Source of the DNA: Microcaldota archaeon
GTDB taxonomy: Archaea; Micrarchaeota; Micrarchaeia; Micrarchaeales; Micrarchaeaceae
Direction: 5' to 3'
Length of the DNA: 64,000 bases
Assembly: GCA_021798935.1 (NCBI GenBank)
Contig: JAJZBL010000003.1
Location: 62,001 to 126,000, forward strand
This document shows positions 39,145 through 49,227 of this stretch, one piece after another (position 1 is the stretch's first letter; each line of letters begins with the position of its first letter). The position numbers and the translations under genes are program-made. Below the pieces are notes generated by a model that saw only the letters and a program-made list of their open reading frames with translations, made no database searches and was not told the DNA's origin.

Positions 39145-39281
39145 ACTTCATATTATGAATCATATAATATAAATTTTTCCTAAAACTTAGAGGTAACCTA
39201 TTCCTATTGCTGAAGGATTTGAGTTTCACGCCCACATAGATAATTATTTAAAAGTTAAACTTCATTATTATACTTGATTTT

Positions 39282-39782
39282 ATGAAACTTAACAATCTGA
39301 GTTATCCAGATTCCAAGATAAATTTCACAGTTAGGCATACTTTATCGCAGTTTAATGGCACTTTCTCTAAATTTGAATTAGATATGGAGGGGGATACAGA
39401 CAATATTGAATCATTGAAAGCTAATTTATCTGTAGATATTAGCAGCCTTGATGCAGGCATACCTTTACTTAATAAGCACCTTACAACAGAAGAGCAATTT
39501 TTCAACATGGCTAAGTATCCAAATGCAACATTTGTATCAACAGAGATAAAGAAGAAAGGTGAAAGTAAGCTTTATGTCAAAGGCAATATGACAATAAAAG
39601 GCATTACTAAGGAGATACATTTGGATGTTAATTATAAAGAGGATGAATCAGGAGTTGAAATAAATTTCAATACAGAACTTAAAAGGAGCGATTTTGGATT
39701 AAGGACAAAGGCTCTTTTAGATCGTTTTGGGATAATATCAAATACTGCAAAAGTATTTGGGGTCTTTAAGTTCCTTAAGTAA
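39282..39782 (+). CDS. YceI-like family protein
   Basis: KINFTVRHTLSQFNGTFSKFE...SLDAGIPLLNKHLTTEEQFFNMAKYPNATFVSTEI...KGNMTIKGITKEIHLDV. Confidence 0.93.
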   Translation: MKLNNLSYPDSKINFTVRHTLSQFNGTFSKFELDMEGDTDNIESLKANLSVDISSLDAGIPLLNKHLTTEEQFFNMAKYPNATFVSTEIKKKGESKLYVKGNMTIKGITKEIHLDVNYKEDESGVEINFNTELKRSDFGLRTKALLDRFGIISNTAKVFGVFKFLK

Positions 39783-39799
39783 TTTTTGATTGTGATCTT

Positions 39800-40474
39800 G
39801 TGGATTATTCAGATACTGCAATTATATTACCCGTAAAAAATGAGCCTTACGCAAAGAAAGTTCTAAGTGAAATAATAAGGTCTTTGCCACATTCTAAAAT
39901 AATAATTGCTTATTCAGGTAAGGTAGACGATTTGAAGCAGTTTTGCAGAAAAAAACCAAATATAGTATTCTTAAAGCAAAAAGGCAAAGGTAAGGGCAAT
40001 GCATGCATAGATGCATTCAAATTGATAAATACTAAATTTTTAGGGCTTATAGATGCAGATGGCACTTATGAAGTAAAAGATTTAAAGAGAGCAATTAATA
40101 GCTTAAGAAAAGGAGGAGATATGGTAATAGGACAAAGAATTGCTAACGATAATGAGGCTATGCCCCTTTATATAAAATTTGGGAATTGGGTTATTACAGA
40201 GGTAGCAAATCTTATTTATGGCATGCATCTAAAGGATTCCCAAACAGGACTCAGAGCTATAAGAACTGCTGCCTTAAAGACGCTAAACCTTTATGAGCAG
40301 GGATTTGGGATTGAAAGTGAGATAAACATTAAAATGCACAAAAAAGGGTATTCTATTAAAGAGATACACATAAGTTATCATAAAAGGAAAGGAGGGCGCT
40401 CCAACCAGTTCAAGCTTTTGGATGGATTAAAACTGCTTGCAATTGACTTTAAGTTTATATTAAATGATAAGTAA
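39800..40474 (+). CDS. Family 2 glycosyltransferase (GTG start)
   Basis: TAIILPVKNEPYAKKVLSEII, KGKGNACIDAFK, FLGLIDADGTYEV, DSQTGLRAIR. Confidence 0.92.
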   Translation: MDYSDTAIILPVKNEPYAKKVLSEIIRSLPHSKIIIAYSGKVDDLKQFCRKKPNIVFLKQKGKGKGNACIDAFKLINTKFLGLIDADGTYEVKDLKRAINSLRKGGDMVIGQRIANDNEAMPLYIKFGNWVITEVANLIYGMHLKDSQTGLRAIRTAALKTLNLYEQGFGIESEINIKMHKKGYSIKEIHISYHKRKGGRSNQFKLLDGLKLLAIDFKFILNDK

Positions 40475-40489
40475 GTTAAATTCTAAATA

Positions 40490-41779
40490 TTAAGGAGAAA
40501 TTCTCTTTCTGTCCCTTGGAAACATTGCACATTCCCTTATGTTCTTCATACCTGTTATCTGCATCGCCAATCTCTCCAGGCCTATGCTCCAACCGGCATG
40601 GGGTGGTGCTCCACATCTGAATGCATCAACATAGGATTTGAAATTGTTTGGATCCATTCCTCTCTCTTTTATAGCATCTACAAGCATATCTGCTATATGT
40701 ATCCTCTGCGCTCCACTTGATATCTCCATACCTTTATATATTAGGTCATAGCTGTGGCTTATCTCTTTATTATTCTCATTTGGCATTGAATAAAAGGCCC
40801 TTACCTTTGTTGGAAACTCTGTTACCAAAACAGATTCTCCAAAATATTTCTCTATTGCCTTTTCATGTTCCCTGGAGAAATCATCTCCAAACTCTATATT
40901 CTCGCCTTTCTCCTTCAGCTGTTTTATCACTTCTGCATATTCTACTATTTTTGTATTAGGTACGTTAAGTTCAATCCCTAATGTTTTGAGATCTTTTTCA
41001 TTCCTATTTATTACTTCACTGATTATGAATTTTAAAGTATCTGCTAGAAGCTTCTCTGCATCATTGTAATCAGAGAAACCAATCTCAACATCCATCTGTG
41101 TTATCTCATTAAGGTGGTATAGGTCGTTTGATTTCTCCGCTCTATAAACCGGCATTATCATAAATACCTTATCAAGCCCTCCAATAACTGCCATCTGCTT
41201 ATATAGCTGTGGCGATTGTGCTAAATATGCTTTTTCTTCAAAATACTGCAATGGGAATAAATCTGCACCACCCTCTGTGGCTTCAGCTACGATTGATGAT
41301 GTACGTATCTCATTAAAGCCCTGGTTATATAGAAAATTCCTGAATGAATTTAGTATCGTTGATTCTATTTTAAAAATTGCTTCTGTCTGGAGCCGTCTCA
41401 AGTCTATATATCTGTAATCCAACCTTGTATCAAGCTCTGCAGGCACTTTTCCTGTAGTCTCAAAGGGTATTACTTTACTTATCGGATTAAGGTTGGTTAT
41501 CTTCGTTGGTATTATCTCGAAGCCGATCTTTGCTTCTGGATTAATCTTGACGGTGCCTTCTACAGAGATTACACTTTCTTTTGGAATATCCATTCCTTCA
41601 ATTATGCTTTTATCGCAGACATCGTATTTTCCTGTAATCTGTATAATACCTGTTATATCGCGAAGAAGTAGGAATGTCACATTTTTTAATTTTCTTACCT
41701 CATGTACCCATCCAGCTAAAGTAACCTTTTGGTTGTCCATCTCAGGTTTTATCTCAGATATATAATTAGAACGAATCAA
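40490..41779 (-). CDS. aspS: Aspartyl-tRNA synthetase (archaeal type)
   Basis: VTLAGWVHEVRKLKNVTFLLLRD, LDYRYIDLRR, QSPQLYKQMA, GWSIGLERLAMQITG. Confidence 0.97.
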   Translation of the reverse strand: MIRSNYISEIKPEMDNQKVTLAGWVHEVRKLKNVTFLLLRDITGIIQITGKYDVCDKSIIEGMDIPKESVISVEGTVKINPEAKIGFEIIPTKITNLNPISKVIPFETTGKVPAELDTRLDYRYIDLRRLQTEAIFKIESTILNSFRNFLYNQGFNEIRTSSIVAEATEGGADLFPLQYFEEKAYLAQSPQLYKQMAVIGGLDKVFMIMPVYRAEKSNDLYHLNEITQMDVEIGFSDYNDAEKLLADTLKFIISEVINRNEKDLKTLGIELNVPNTKIVEYAEVIKQLKEKGENIEFGDDFSREHEKAIEKYFGESVLVTEFPTKVRAFYSMPNENNKEISHSYDLIYKGMEISSGAQRIHIADMLVDAIKERGMDPNNFKSYVDAFRCGAPPHAGWSIGLERLAMQITGMKNIRECAMFPRDRKRISP

Positions 41780-41842
41780 AAAACCACTAAATTTAATTTA
41801 AAATATTTACAAAATTATTTAAACAATACTTTGGCATTTGGG

Positions 41843-42175
41843 TTATCTCATAAGTGTTATGTTTATTGAACTTACTTTAGATTTGCTGCCATCTTCATTT
41901 GTCAGTTCTTCTGATGCTGTAGAAATGTCCTTTTGCTTTACGTCAGTCAAAAACTTATTTATGACTATTTCTTTTACATCGACGGCTTTTGATATTGAAT
42001 TTCCTCTTGCCTTTATGGAAACCTCATTCATCCCGTTATTGAACTGCGTAACTACAGCCAGTACATAGTTCATTGTAGGCTTCTTTCCTATATAGACAAT
42101 ATTTGTTTCATTTGTTTTTCTGCCTGTTCCTTCATTTCTTGTTTCATCGTTTGCTACGTTTATTTCGTCTGCCAT
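41843..42175 (-). CDS. alba: DNA/RNA-binding protein Alba
   Basis: NIVYIGKKPTMNYVLAVVTQFNNGMNEVSIKARGNSISKAVDVKEIVINKFL. Confidence 0.95.
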   Translation of the reverse strand: MADEINVANDETRNEGTGRKTNETNIVYIGKKPTMNYVLAVVTQFNNGMNEVSIKARGNSISKAVDVKEIVINKFLTDVKQKDISTASEELTNEDGSKSKVSSINITLMR

Positions 42176-42247
42176 TCTATCATCTCTTTGATGCTTATTA
42201 CTAATTTTAATAATAACCTATTTAAATTTTTTGTAGACATTTCAGCT

Positions 42248-43153
42248 TCAATTAGGTTCATCTTTTGGTTTAAGTAGATTATTTGAAAGCAGGTCTATCT
42301 TTGTTTCCTCATTTTTGATGTCTATATTTACACCTAAATCCTTTAATTCATGCAATGGATAAGCAATTGCAACCTTAAGCATTAGCCGTATCTCCTTCTC
42401 AACTTCTAAATCTTTTGTTATGGAAATTTCATATTTTACCGAAGCTTCAATCAGGCTTAACAGATCCTCGGATATCTTTAAAATCCTGTCATCGCTAATA
42501 TTTTTATTTTTTACCATATTGCGGGTTTCTTCCAACGCCCACCTCAAATCCCCATTTTCATCTATGTATACCTTGCCAAAAGATCTCATAAATTCCGGCA
42601 TTACAAAGTAGAATACCTTATAGAATACTTGGCCAAATATGGCACTGTAAGAATATCTCATTATAATATATAGCGCTACGAATCTCTCTTCCCAAGTGCC
42701 AAGATTCATTATATAAGAGAATACATCTTTTATAATCTGAGGTGATTCTTCGGGCTTTCTCATAAGCCCATCCATAAGGTTTTTTATTGCTCTTAAATGC
42801 CTTTTCTCTACCTTGCTTACGTTAAGGAAATGTTTTACATACTTTACATGTGCAGGATCTGGTTTAGATGACCAGCTTTCAGCCATCAATTCAACTTGCT
42901 TTTCACCATAATAAAATAAGCTCAATATCTTGGAAATATCAGACATGCTGAATTTGGTGCCATTTGGCAAAATTACGTATGTGCTTGTAACTGATCCCCT
43001 CTTGCGTTTTACATTTATGAAGCTAAGTGCCCTTTTCATTGAGTTTAATGGATCCTCCTTGATATATTCATCTACATAATCACTTATCCACATTGGCAGA
43101 TTGTAATTTTTCAATACTTCTTTTATACCATGTTGCATGACCATATTTTTCAC
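42248..43153 (-). CDS. Hypothetical all-helical protein
   Basis: 301 aa, predicted helical; LGTWEERFVALYIIMRYSYSAIFGQVFYKVFYFVMPEFMRSFG. Confidence 0.6.
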   Translation of the reverse strand: MKNMVMQHGIKEVLKNYNLPMWISDYVDEYIKEDPLNSMKRALSFINVKRKRGSVTSTYVILPNGTKFSMSDISKILSLFYYGEKQVELMAESWSSKPDPAHVKYVKHFLNVSKVEKRHLRAIKNLMDGLMRKPEESPQIIKDVFSYIMNLGTWEERFVALYIIMRYSYSAIFGQVFYKVFYFVMPEFMRSFGKVYIDENGDLRWALEETRNMVKNKNISDDRILKISEDLLSLIEASVKYEISITKDLEVEKEIRLMLKVAIAYPLHELKDLGVNIDIKNEETKIDLLSNNLLKPKDEPN

Positions 43154-43163
43154 CAGACTCAGG

Positions 43164-44759
43164 TTATTTTTTACCTTTACTGTTTACTCTCTTTGACAGT
43201 CTGAATATTATATAAATTACTATTATTATGATTATTAAATCGTATATGTAGTTTATAAAACTATTAGATGAACTTTTTTTACTGGAACTATATACTTCCA
43301 CGTAATAGTTATTTGTTCCAGAGAATTCCTGCGTTGGGCCTCCATTTGGCTGCAACCATTCCTCATATATTGTTATTGGATAAGATCCCGGATTCGCTTT
43401 AGAATCAACATTTACGTAGAAGGTAACATTCACAGATTGGCCAGGCTCTAGCTTATTTACATATGCATTAGAATCCACAGGCGTAATTGGGTATACAGAT
43501 TCGAAACTCAGAGTCATTTCCTGTGCTTCTTCATTGCCCGTATTCTTTATCCGCAATGTTACAGGAACATCAGTTCCACCTGGCAACAAAGTATCACTTA
43601 AGTTTCTTATATCAATTATTGCAGATTTCTGCACTGATATGTTTAGTGTCAAGTTCCTTGATGTTGAATTCTTCATATTAGAATTTGAATAGGTTAAGCT
43701 TAAAGGCAGGTAAGTGCTGTTGCCTTCAAATTCTCTCCCTAACTTTATATATACAGATTCGGTATCAGAGCTTCCAGGCTCAAGTGCTGGTATATAGAAT
43801 TTGCTTAGGCTCCCATATGTTATATTAGAGTTTGGAAGTAATGACAAGGTTAGATTTTTAGCTGAACCTAACCCTGTGTTACTTATCACTAAAGTTATCG
43901 TCTGATTTCCACCAGGGTATAGGGTTTCTGGAACTGAAGATCCTGTGCTTATTGATATATCAGGGTTATTGATCAATACATTGATTGGAATTGTTTCATT
44001 TTTCACTGTTTGATTTCCAAACATGTTTTCGTATATCAAAGTTGCATTTATATCTTGTACACCGGAAGTTATTCCTCTTGACACATAAGCTTGTGCGGAT
44101 AAATCTACAGATTGTGAATTTGGCAATTCTGATACACTGAATTCATTTTGCCCTATAAATTTCATATAAGTTGAATTATGCAATATCAATGTTACATTAT
44201 TGGCTACTCCATTTCCAAGATTTGTAAGGTCTACTTTTAAATTGCTATAGGATTCAGGAATGATAGGCTCAATCTGCTGTATACTAGCACTTAGAGTTGG
44301 TTTTCCATAGATATATATGTAGATAGGCATTTCTGATTCTCCTGGCTCTGAGGTTGTAAAGTCTGGGGTTTCTGCAAATTTTGACCTATAAGTTGCTACA
44401 GCATCGATTTCGTATTCACCTGCAGGTATATTTTTCGGAACTTTAAATGTAAAGTAAAATACCCCATCATTGTCTGTACCCTCTCCTATATTGTATATGA
44501 TATTACTATAGACAGGGGAGAAATTAAGCATAGGGTTTTGTGAAAGAAGCTGCAGATTTATATCATACAGCGAATGCGAATATGAGTTATACAGATTGAA
44601 TGATATAGTTGCATTCTCTCCAGGCACTAAAGGTGAAGGTGATATGTGCAAATTGGTTATTGACAATGCCCCACTTACCTGTGATAATCCCTGAGCAGAT
44701 GATATGCCTGCAAAACTCAAAATTATTATGCATATTGAAATCAAGCCTATTTTATACAT
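43164..44759 (-). CDS. Exported CARDB/S-layer-like (COG1361-type) protein with C-terminal TM
   Basis: Signal peptide, repeated N-rich beta domains (ITNLHISPSPLVPGENATISFNLYN; IKNTGNEEAQEMTLSFES), C-terminal TM. Confidence 0.85.
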   Translation of the reverse strand: MYKIGLISICIIILSFAGISSAQGLSQVSGALSITNLHISPSPLVPGENATISFNLYNSYSHSLYDINLQLLSQNPMLNFSPVYSNIIYNIGEGTDNDGVFYFTFKVPKNIPAGEYEIDAVATYRSKFAETPDFTTSEPGESEMPIYIYIYGKPTLSASIQQIEPIIPESYSNLKVDLTNLGNGVANNVTLILHNSTYMKFIGQNEFSVSELPNSQSVDLSAQAYVSRGITSGVQDINATLIYENMFGNQTVKNETIPINVLINNPDISISTGSSVPETLYPGGNQTITLVISNTGLGSAKNLTLSLLPNSNITYGSLSKFYIPALEPGSSDTESVYIKLGREFEGNSTYLPLSLTYSNSNMKNSTSRNLTLNISVQKSAIIDIRNLSDTLLPGGTDVPVTLRIKNTGNEEAQEMTLSFESVYPITPVDSNAYVNKLEPGQSVNVTFYVNVDSKANPGSYPITIYEEWLQPNGGPTQEFSGTNNYYVEVYSSSKKSSSNSFINYIYDLIIIIIVIYIIFRLSKRVNSKGKK

Positions 44760-44767
44760 CTTATCAC

Positions 44768-45892
44768 TTATTTTCCTATAGTGGTACTGAACAGCTTAAA
44801 GCTCAATAATAGCATTACCACTGAAAATGCTACCAGAATTGAAAAATCTAATATAGCGGAATTGATTGGATAATAACCATACATCATGATATATCTTATC
44901 CCACTTGCTGAATAAGTAAGGGGATCTATAACACTAAGAGGGTACAGCCATGAGGGCAATGATGATGTAGGGAAAAATGCACCAGATATAAACCAAAGAG
45001 GCAGCGTTATAGCGTTTGCAATTATTGAATAAACTTCTATCTTTGCAATCCTTGATGCTAATATTATTGTTATTGCAGAGAATGCCACCGCAGTTAATGC
45101 GATTAGTACCAATATTATAGCAGCACCTAAGATTCCCATAGCTATTGTAGCTCCATCTAACAGCCCTATCAAAATAGCTATTATGCCGTATATCAAAGCC
45201 TGGGTTGTCCCAGACATAACCTTGCCCAGTATAATTGACATTTTATTTATAGGGGTTATAAGAAATGATTTTAGGTTGCCCAATTGCCTATCTGTTATTA
45301 TAGACATTCCGCCCCCAAACATTGAACCGAAGACAGATACCATCACGATTACTCCCCCAACTAAGAAGGTCTTATAGCTAGCCCCTGCGGCGTAGGCTGG
45401 ATCTAAAACCACTTGATCCGAATTAACGGCTGATTGGTACTGTATGGGCTTGCCTATACTCGATTCATATTGCTGGGCTAATGACTCTATTATATTTACA
45501 GAGTTTCCCAAATCTGCAAAATTATTTGCATAGTATATGTATATTCCGGGATTTTTTGATTCCAGGCTAGGAAAACTTGGAGATATTACAACTACATCAG
45601 TAACCTGGCCTGCCTTCAATGCGGCTAATGCTGCTTGCTGATTTGTAAGCATCTCTACATTTAAATCCGTATTTGACTGCAATGATTGCACAAAGTTGTA
45701 AGCTGAGGGGTTTGAAGCATAATTTACTACACCAATATTGGTTATTATATCAGAATTTGCCCCTAAGTTACCCAACATCAATATAAGCACTAGCGGAAAT
45801 ATTAGTGACCTAAGTATATTTGTCCTAAGTTTGCTTTTGAATATGAGCATTTCCCTTTTATATATGATTAAAGAATCGCTTATTATACTCAT
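44768..45892 (-). CDS. ABC-2 type transporter permease
   Basis: Six-TM arrangement with large loop; follows and overlaps ABC ATPase by 4 nt. Confidence 0.92.
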   Translation of the reverse strand: MSIISDSLIIYKREMLIFKSKLRTNILRSLIFPLVLILMLGNLGANSDIITNIGVVNYASNPSAYNFVQSLQSNTDLNVEMLTNQQAALAALKAGQVTDVVVISPSFPSLESKNPGIYIYYANNFADLGNSVNIIESLAQQYESSIGKPIQYQSAVNSDQVVLDPAYAAGASYKTFLVGGVIVMVSVFGSMFGGGMSIITDRQLGNLKSFLITPINKMSIILGKVMSGTTQALIYGIIAILIGLLDGATIAMGILGAAIILVLIALTAVAFSAITIILASRIAKIEVYSIIANAITLPLWFISGAFFPTSSLPSWLYPLSVIDPLTYSASGIRYIMMYGYYPINSAILDFSILVAFSVVMLLLSFKLFSTTIGK

Positions 45893-46866
45893 TTTCTAGA
45901 CCTTATTTGAACTTGAGGCTTTCCTATGGCCGTATCCCTCAATCCTGTACCTGTAAGTTTTATGAATACATCATCTAGGGTTGGAAGATGCATGCTTATT
46001 CCAAGTATTGGTATATTTTTCTTTATCAACTCTTTAGTTATGTCAGAGAACTTTGCAATCTCTCCCTTTTCAATTGATGCAGTTACTACGTCTATTTTAA
46101 TGCTTGGAGACAGGCCAAAATCTTTTAGCACAGATGCAACTTTGCTTGTAGCATCAGATTGCGTCACTATCTCCACTATGTTCCCTGAACTCACCGATGC
46201 CTTAAGCTCTGATGCTGTGCCTATGGCCTTTATCTCCCCTTTATCTATTATTGCTATACGGTCACACAAAGCATCAGCTTCCTCAAGATATTGGGTTGTA
46301 AGCAGCACAGTAATGCCTTTTTTATTTAGACTGCGAATCTTTTCCCACAAAGCTGTCCTATTCTGGACATCAAGGCCTGTTGTTGGTTCATCTAAAATTA
46401 TTATCTTTGGATCTTGTATCATAGATCTTACCAATGCAAGCCTTCTCTGCATTCCACCTGATAATGCACCTGCTTTATAATCTGCAAAATCTGTTAATTC
46501 TGCATCTTTAAGGCTTTGTGCTATTTTATCTTTTATGTTTGCTATGTGGTATAGTTCACCAAATATCTCAAGATTTTGCCTTGGTGTCAAGTCCTGCTCT
46601 ATTACAGTCTCTTGGGTCATAAAGCCTATCATATTCTTTGCCCTCTGTACTTCCTTATGTATATCTATTCCGTAAAGCTCTATGGATCCAGAAGTTGGGG
46701 TAAGTAATGTAAGTATCATATTCAGAGTTGTGCTTTTGCCAGCTCCATTAGGCCCTAGAAGCCCGAAGATTTCACCTTCTTTCACATTGAATGATATATT
46801 TTTAACTGCGGTAAAATCCCCGAATTTCTCGACTAAGTTCTTTATTTCTAAAGCATTTTTAACCAT
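45889..46866 (-). CDS. ABC transporter ATP-binding protein (DrrA-like), start revised to MVKNALEI
   Basis: LLGPNGAGKSTTLNMIL, LSGGMQRRLALVRSMIQDPKIIILDEPTTGLD. Confidence 0.96.
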   Translation of the reverse strand: MVKNALEIKNLVEKFGDFTAVKNISFNVKEGEIFGLLGPNGAGKSTTLNMILTLLTPTSGSIELYGIDIHKEVQRAKNMIGFMTQETVIEQDLTPRQNLEIFGELYHIANIKDKIAQSLKDAELTDFADYKAGALSGGMQRRLALVRSMIQDPKIIILDEPTTGLDVQNRTALWEKIRSLNKKGITVLLTTQYLEEADALCDRIAIIDKGEIKAIGTASELKASVSSGNIVEIVTQSDATSKVASVLKDFGLSPSIKIDVVTASIEKGEIAKFSDITKELIKKNIPILGISMHLPTLDDVFIKLTGTGLRDTAIGKPQVQIRSRK

Positions 46867-46965
46867 AGAATGCATCCTATCTTTAATTCTAATCTTGCAA
46901 GTTAATTGAATACCCACTTACTTATAAATGTGCGATTTAAGGTGTATTATTAAATCCAATATAGA

Positions 46966-47322
46966 TTACTTTATGAGGCTTGCAACTGTCTTTACAAGTT
47001 TATGAAATTCTTTTTTTATTGCGTTTAATGCCTTTTTGCCATCAGGTGTAATATGGTAATATTTTTTTATTTTGCCATCCCTCTTTAGGGCTTCTGATTC
47101 TATATAACCTGCTTTCTCCAATACAGATATTATATTATAAACGTCATTTTTAATGGTCTCCTTATCAGTTAAATTTGATAAAATTGGAGATCTCTTTATC
47201 TTTTTTATAATATCATAGGGGTATACTTTTTTGTCATGGTCGATTTTTTTTAGGATAAATAGCTTTAGGAGTATATTGTGAAATTCTCTATACTGATATT
47301 TTTTAGTCTCCTTATTCTCCAT
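46966..47322 (-). CDS. PadR-like winged-helix transcriptional regulator
   Basis: LLKLFILKKIDHDKKVYPYDIIKKI...VYNIISVLEKAGYIESEALKRDGKIKKYYHITPDGKKAL. Confidence 0.85.
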   Translation of the reverse strand: MENKETKKYQYREFHNILLKLFILKKIDHDKKVYPYDIIKKIKRSPILSNLTDKETIKNDVYNIISVLEKAGYIESEALKRDGKIKKYYHITPDGKKALNAIKKEFHKLVKTVASLIK

Positions 47323-47478
47323 TAAATAACCATTAATAGTTTTTATTTAAACTAATTAATATTTAAAACAAAGTAATATTAAACTTTACTATTTTTCTGC
47401 TTTAAATTTTTAGTAAATCCGACTTTATTTTTAAATTTAAAAATTAGAAATATTTTAAAATAAAAACAAATACCCATT

Positions 47479-47501
47479 TACGTCAGATATCATCTGACGT
47501 A
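47479..47501. other. Perfect 10-bp inverted repeat spanning the dnaG stop codon
   Basis: TACGTCAGAT-ATC-ATCTGACGTA; dnaG stop at 47483-47485. Confidence 0.6.
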
Positions 47502-48991
47502 TAAAGTAGCATGGATCCGTATTTGCGTGCTATCTGGCTTGACCTAACTCCGTATATTGATTTAACATTCTTTTTGTTTGCCAGATCAACTAGCCTCTGC
47601 GTTATTATACCATCAAAGACTATAGACTCAATGTTGTCTATATCCTGTATTGACTGTATAAGTTCACGTATAGGTACTTCTGCAATTAACTTTTTATCGG
47701 GGCCATAAATCCTTCCCCTAAGGGTATTTTTCAATTCCGAAAGAGAAGCTATCATTCCATCATCAGGCTTTAGCTTGGTTTTCTCTATAGGCTCTACAGG
47801 TTTTTCTTTGTCCTCCTTTGCTACCTGCTTCCTCATTAATGGTTGTTTTTCAGATGCAAGCTTTGCTACCTCCTCCTCTACTTCTTTTTTGATTGGATTA
47901 GATTCTACCTCTTTATTGATTGAAAGCTGTTCTTTAGTTGTTTCTGCAGCAGTATTATTTTCTATAATAGATACCTGTTGTTCTGGCTCCTTAAATTGTC
48001 TCTTTTGCTCTTGCGGTTCTGCTGACTTTGTATATTGGGAATAGTGATTGCCCTTAAATTTCTGCTTGTCTCTGCTATAGTTGCCATTTGTACTTTCCTT
48101 TCCATTTCCCTTATTGACTGATTGGTTGCTGTCAGGCAGGCTGATCTTGTATATTACAGCTGCCTGCTCTATTGGTATCTTAGACCTCAGTGCTTTTATT
48201 ATCTCTTTCCTTGTAAGCTCTTCTACTTCTTTGCCATCTGGTGCCCTTGCTACATAATCCACATCAGCTACGCTTGCTATATTCTTTACTATCATTGTGC
48301 CGCCATGATCGCCATCTGTGAATACAGTAACCTCTTTTTCGGAAGCTAGTTTTATCAAGCTCTTCGGTATGTCTGTAGTAGCTCCGCCGACTGCAATTGC
48401 ATTAGCTATATCGCTGCGCAGCAAGTTAACCACATCTGCTCTTCCTTCGACTATTATTATGCTAGAGCTCTTGTCTATATCAGGGCCTGCAGGCAAATTC
48501 TCTGGTCCATAATTTATTACAGTGCTTGATTTTACTTCTGACTCTACCATGTCGCTTATTTCTTTGCTATCTGGTATGACATTCTCCATAAGAGATTTCA
48601 GAAGATCTTTTGCACGGTTTATCACATGTGCTCTCTTCTCATTTCTTGTGTCCTCTATTTTAAGGACTTTGAAATTCGTTTCATAAGGCCCTACCCTATC
48701 AACTGATTCTATTGCAGCACCAAGGATACATGTTTCCACCCTATCCAATGATGAAGGAAGTATAAGAGTCCCTGATGTCTTGCCAGAGTTTGATGAGCTC
48801 TCTATTTCTATCCTGCCTATCTTACCATTTTTCTGCAGGTCTCTTAGATCAAGATCTTCTCCTAGCAACCCTTCTGTTTGCCCAAAAATAGCGCCAATTA
48901 TATCAGGCTTCTCTACTGTTCCATCTATGTCAAATTTTGCTTCTATTACATACTTTACAATGTCTATATACGACTTTGCCATTAAATTCAC
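47483..48991 (-). CDS. dnaG: Archaeal DnaG primase-like protein
   Basis: YVIEAKFDIDGTVEKPDIIGAIFGQTEGLLGEDLDLRDLQKNGKIGRIE; TOPRIM IIVEGRADVVNLL...VFTDGDHGG. Confidence 0.96.
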   Translation of the reverse strand: MNLMAKSYIDIVKYVIEAKFDIDGTVEKPDIIGAIFGQTEGLLGEDLDLRDLQKNGKIGRIEIESSSNSGKTSGTLILPSSLDRVETCILGAAIESVDRVGPYETNFKVLKIEDTRNEKRAHVINRAKDLLKSLMENVIPDSKEISDMVESEVKSSTVINYGPENLPAGPDIDKSSSIIIVEGRADVVNLLRSDIANAIAVGGATTDIPKSLIKLASEKEVTVFTDGDHGGTMIVKNIASVADVDYVARAPDGKEVEELTRKEIIKALRSKIPIEQAAVIYKISLPDSNQSVNKGNGKESTNGNYSRDKQKFKGNHYSQYTKSAEPQEQKRQFKEPEQQVSIIENNTAAETTKEQLSINKEVESNPIKKEVEEEVAKLASEKQPLMRKQVAKEDKEKPVEPIEKTKLKPDDGMIASLSELKNTLRGRIYGPDKKLIAEVPIRELIQSIQDIDNIESIVFDGIITQRLVDLANKKNVKSIYGVRSSQIARKYGSMLLYTSDDI

Positions 48992-49227
48992 TTATCTTTT
49001 ACTTTAGAAATAGTCATTCGGCTTTACAGCATTACTCCTTGCTATGCACTAATATTCCTTGCAATTAAATCAACCTGTAGCACTAATTCTGCTACATATA
49101 ATGATTTAGTAATAATTGATAACATTGTAAACGCCATAAAGTTTTAAGTATGACTATTTTCAGTATTCATTAAGGACTAACAAATATAAAAAGGTTTGTC
49201 CAGTTGCAATAAATAAATACCTGTGAA

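Noticed and set aside
45926-46480. 184-aa plus-strand ORF
   Set aside because: Antisense to the ABC ATPase Walker/signature region.
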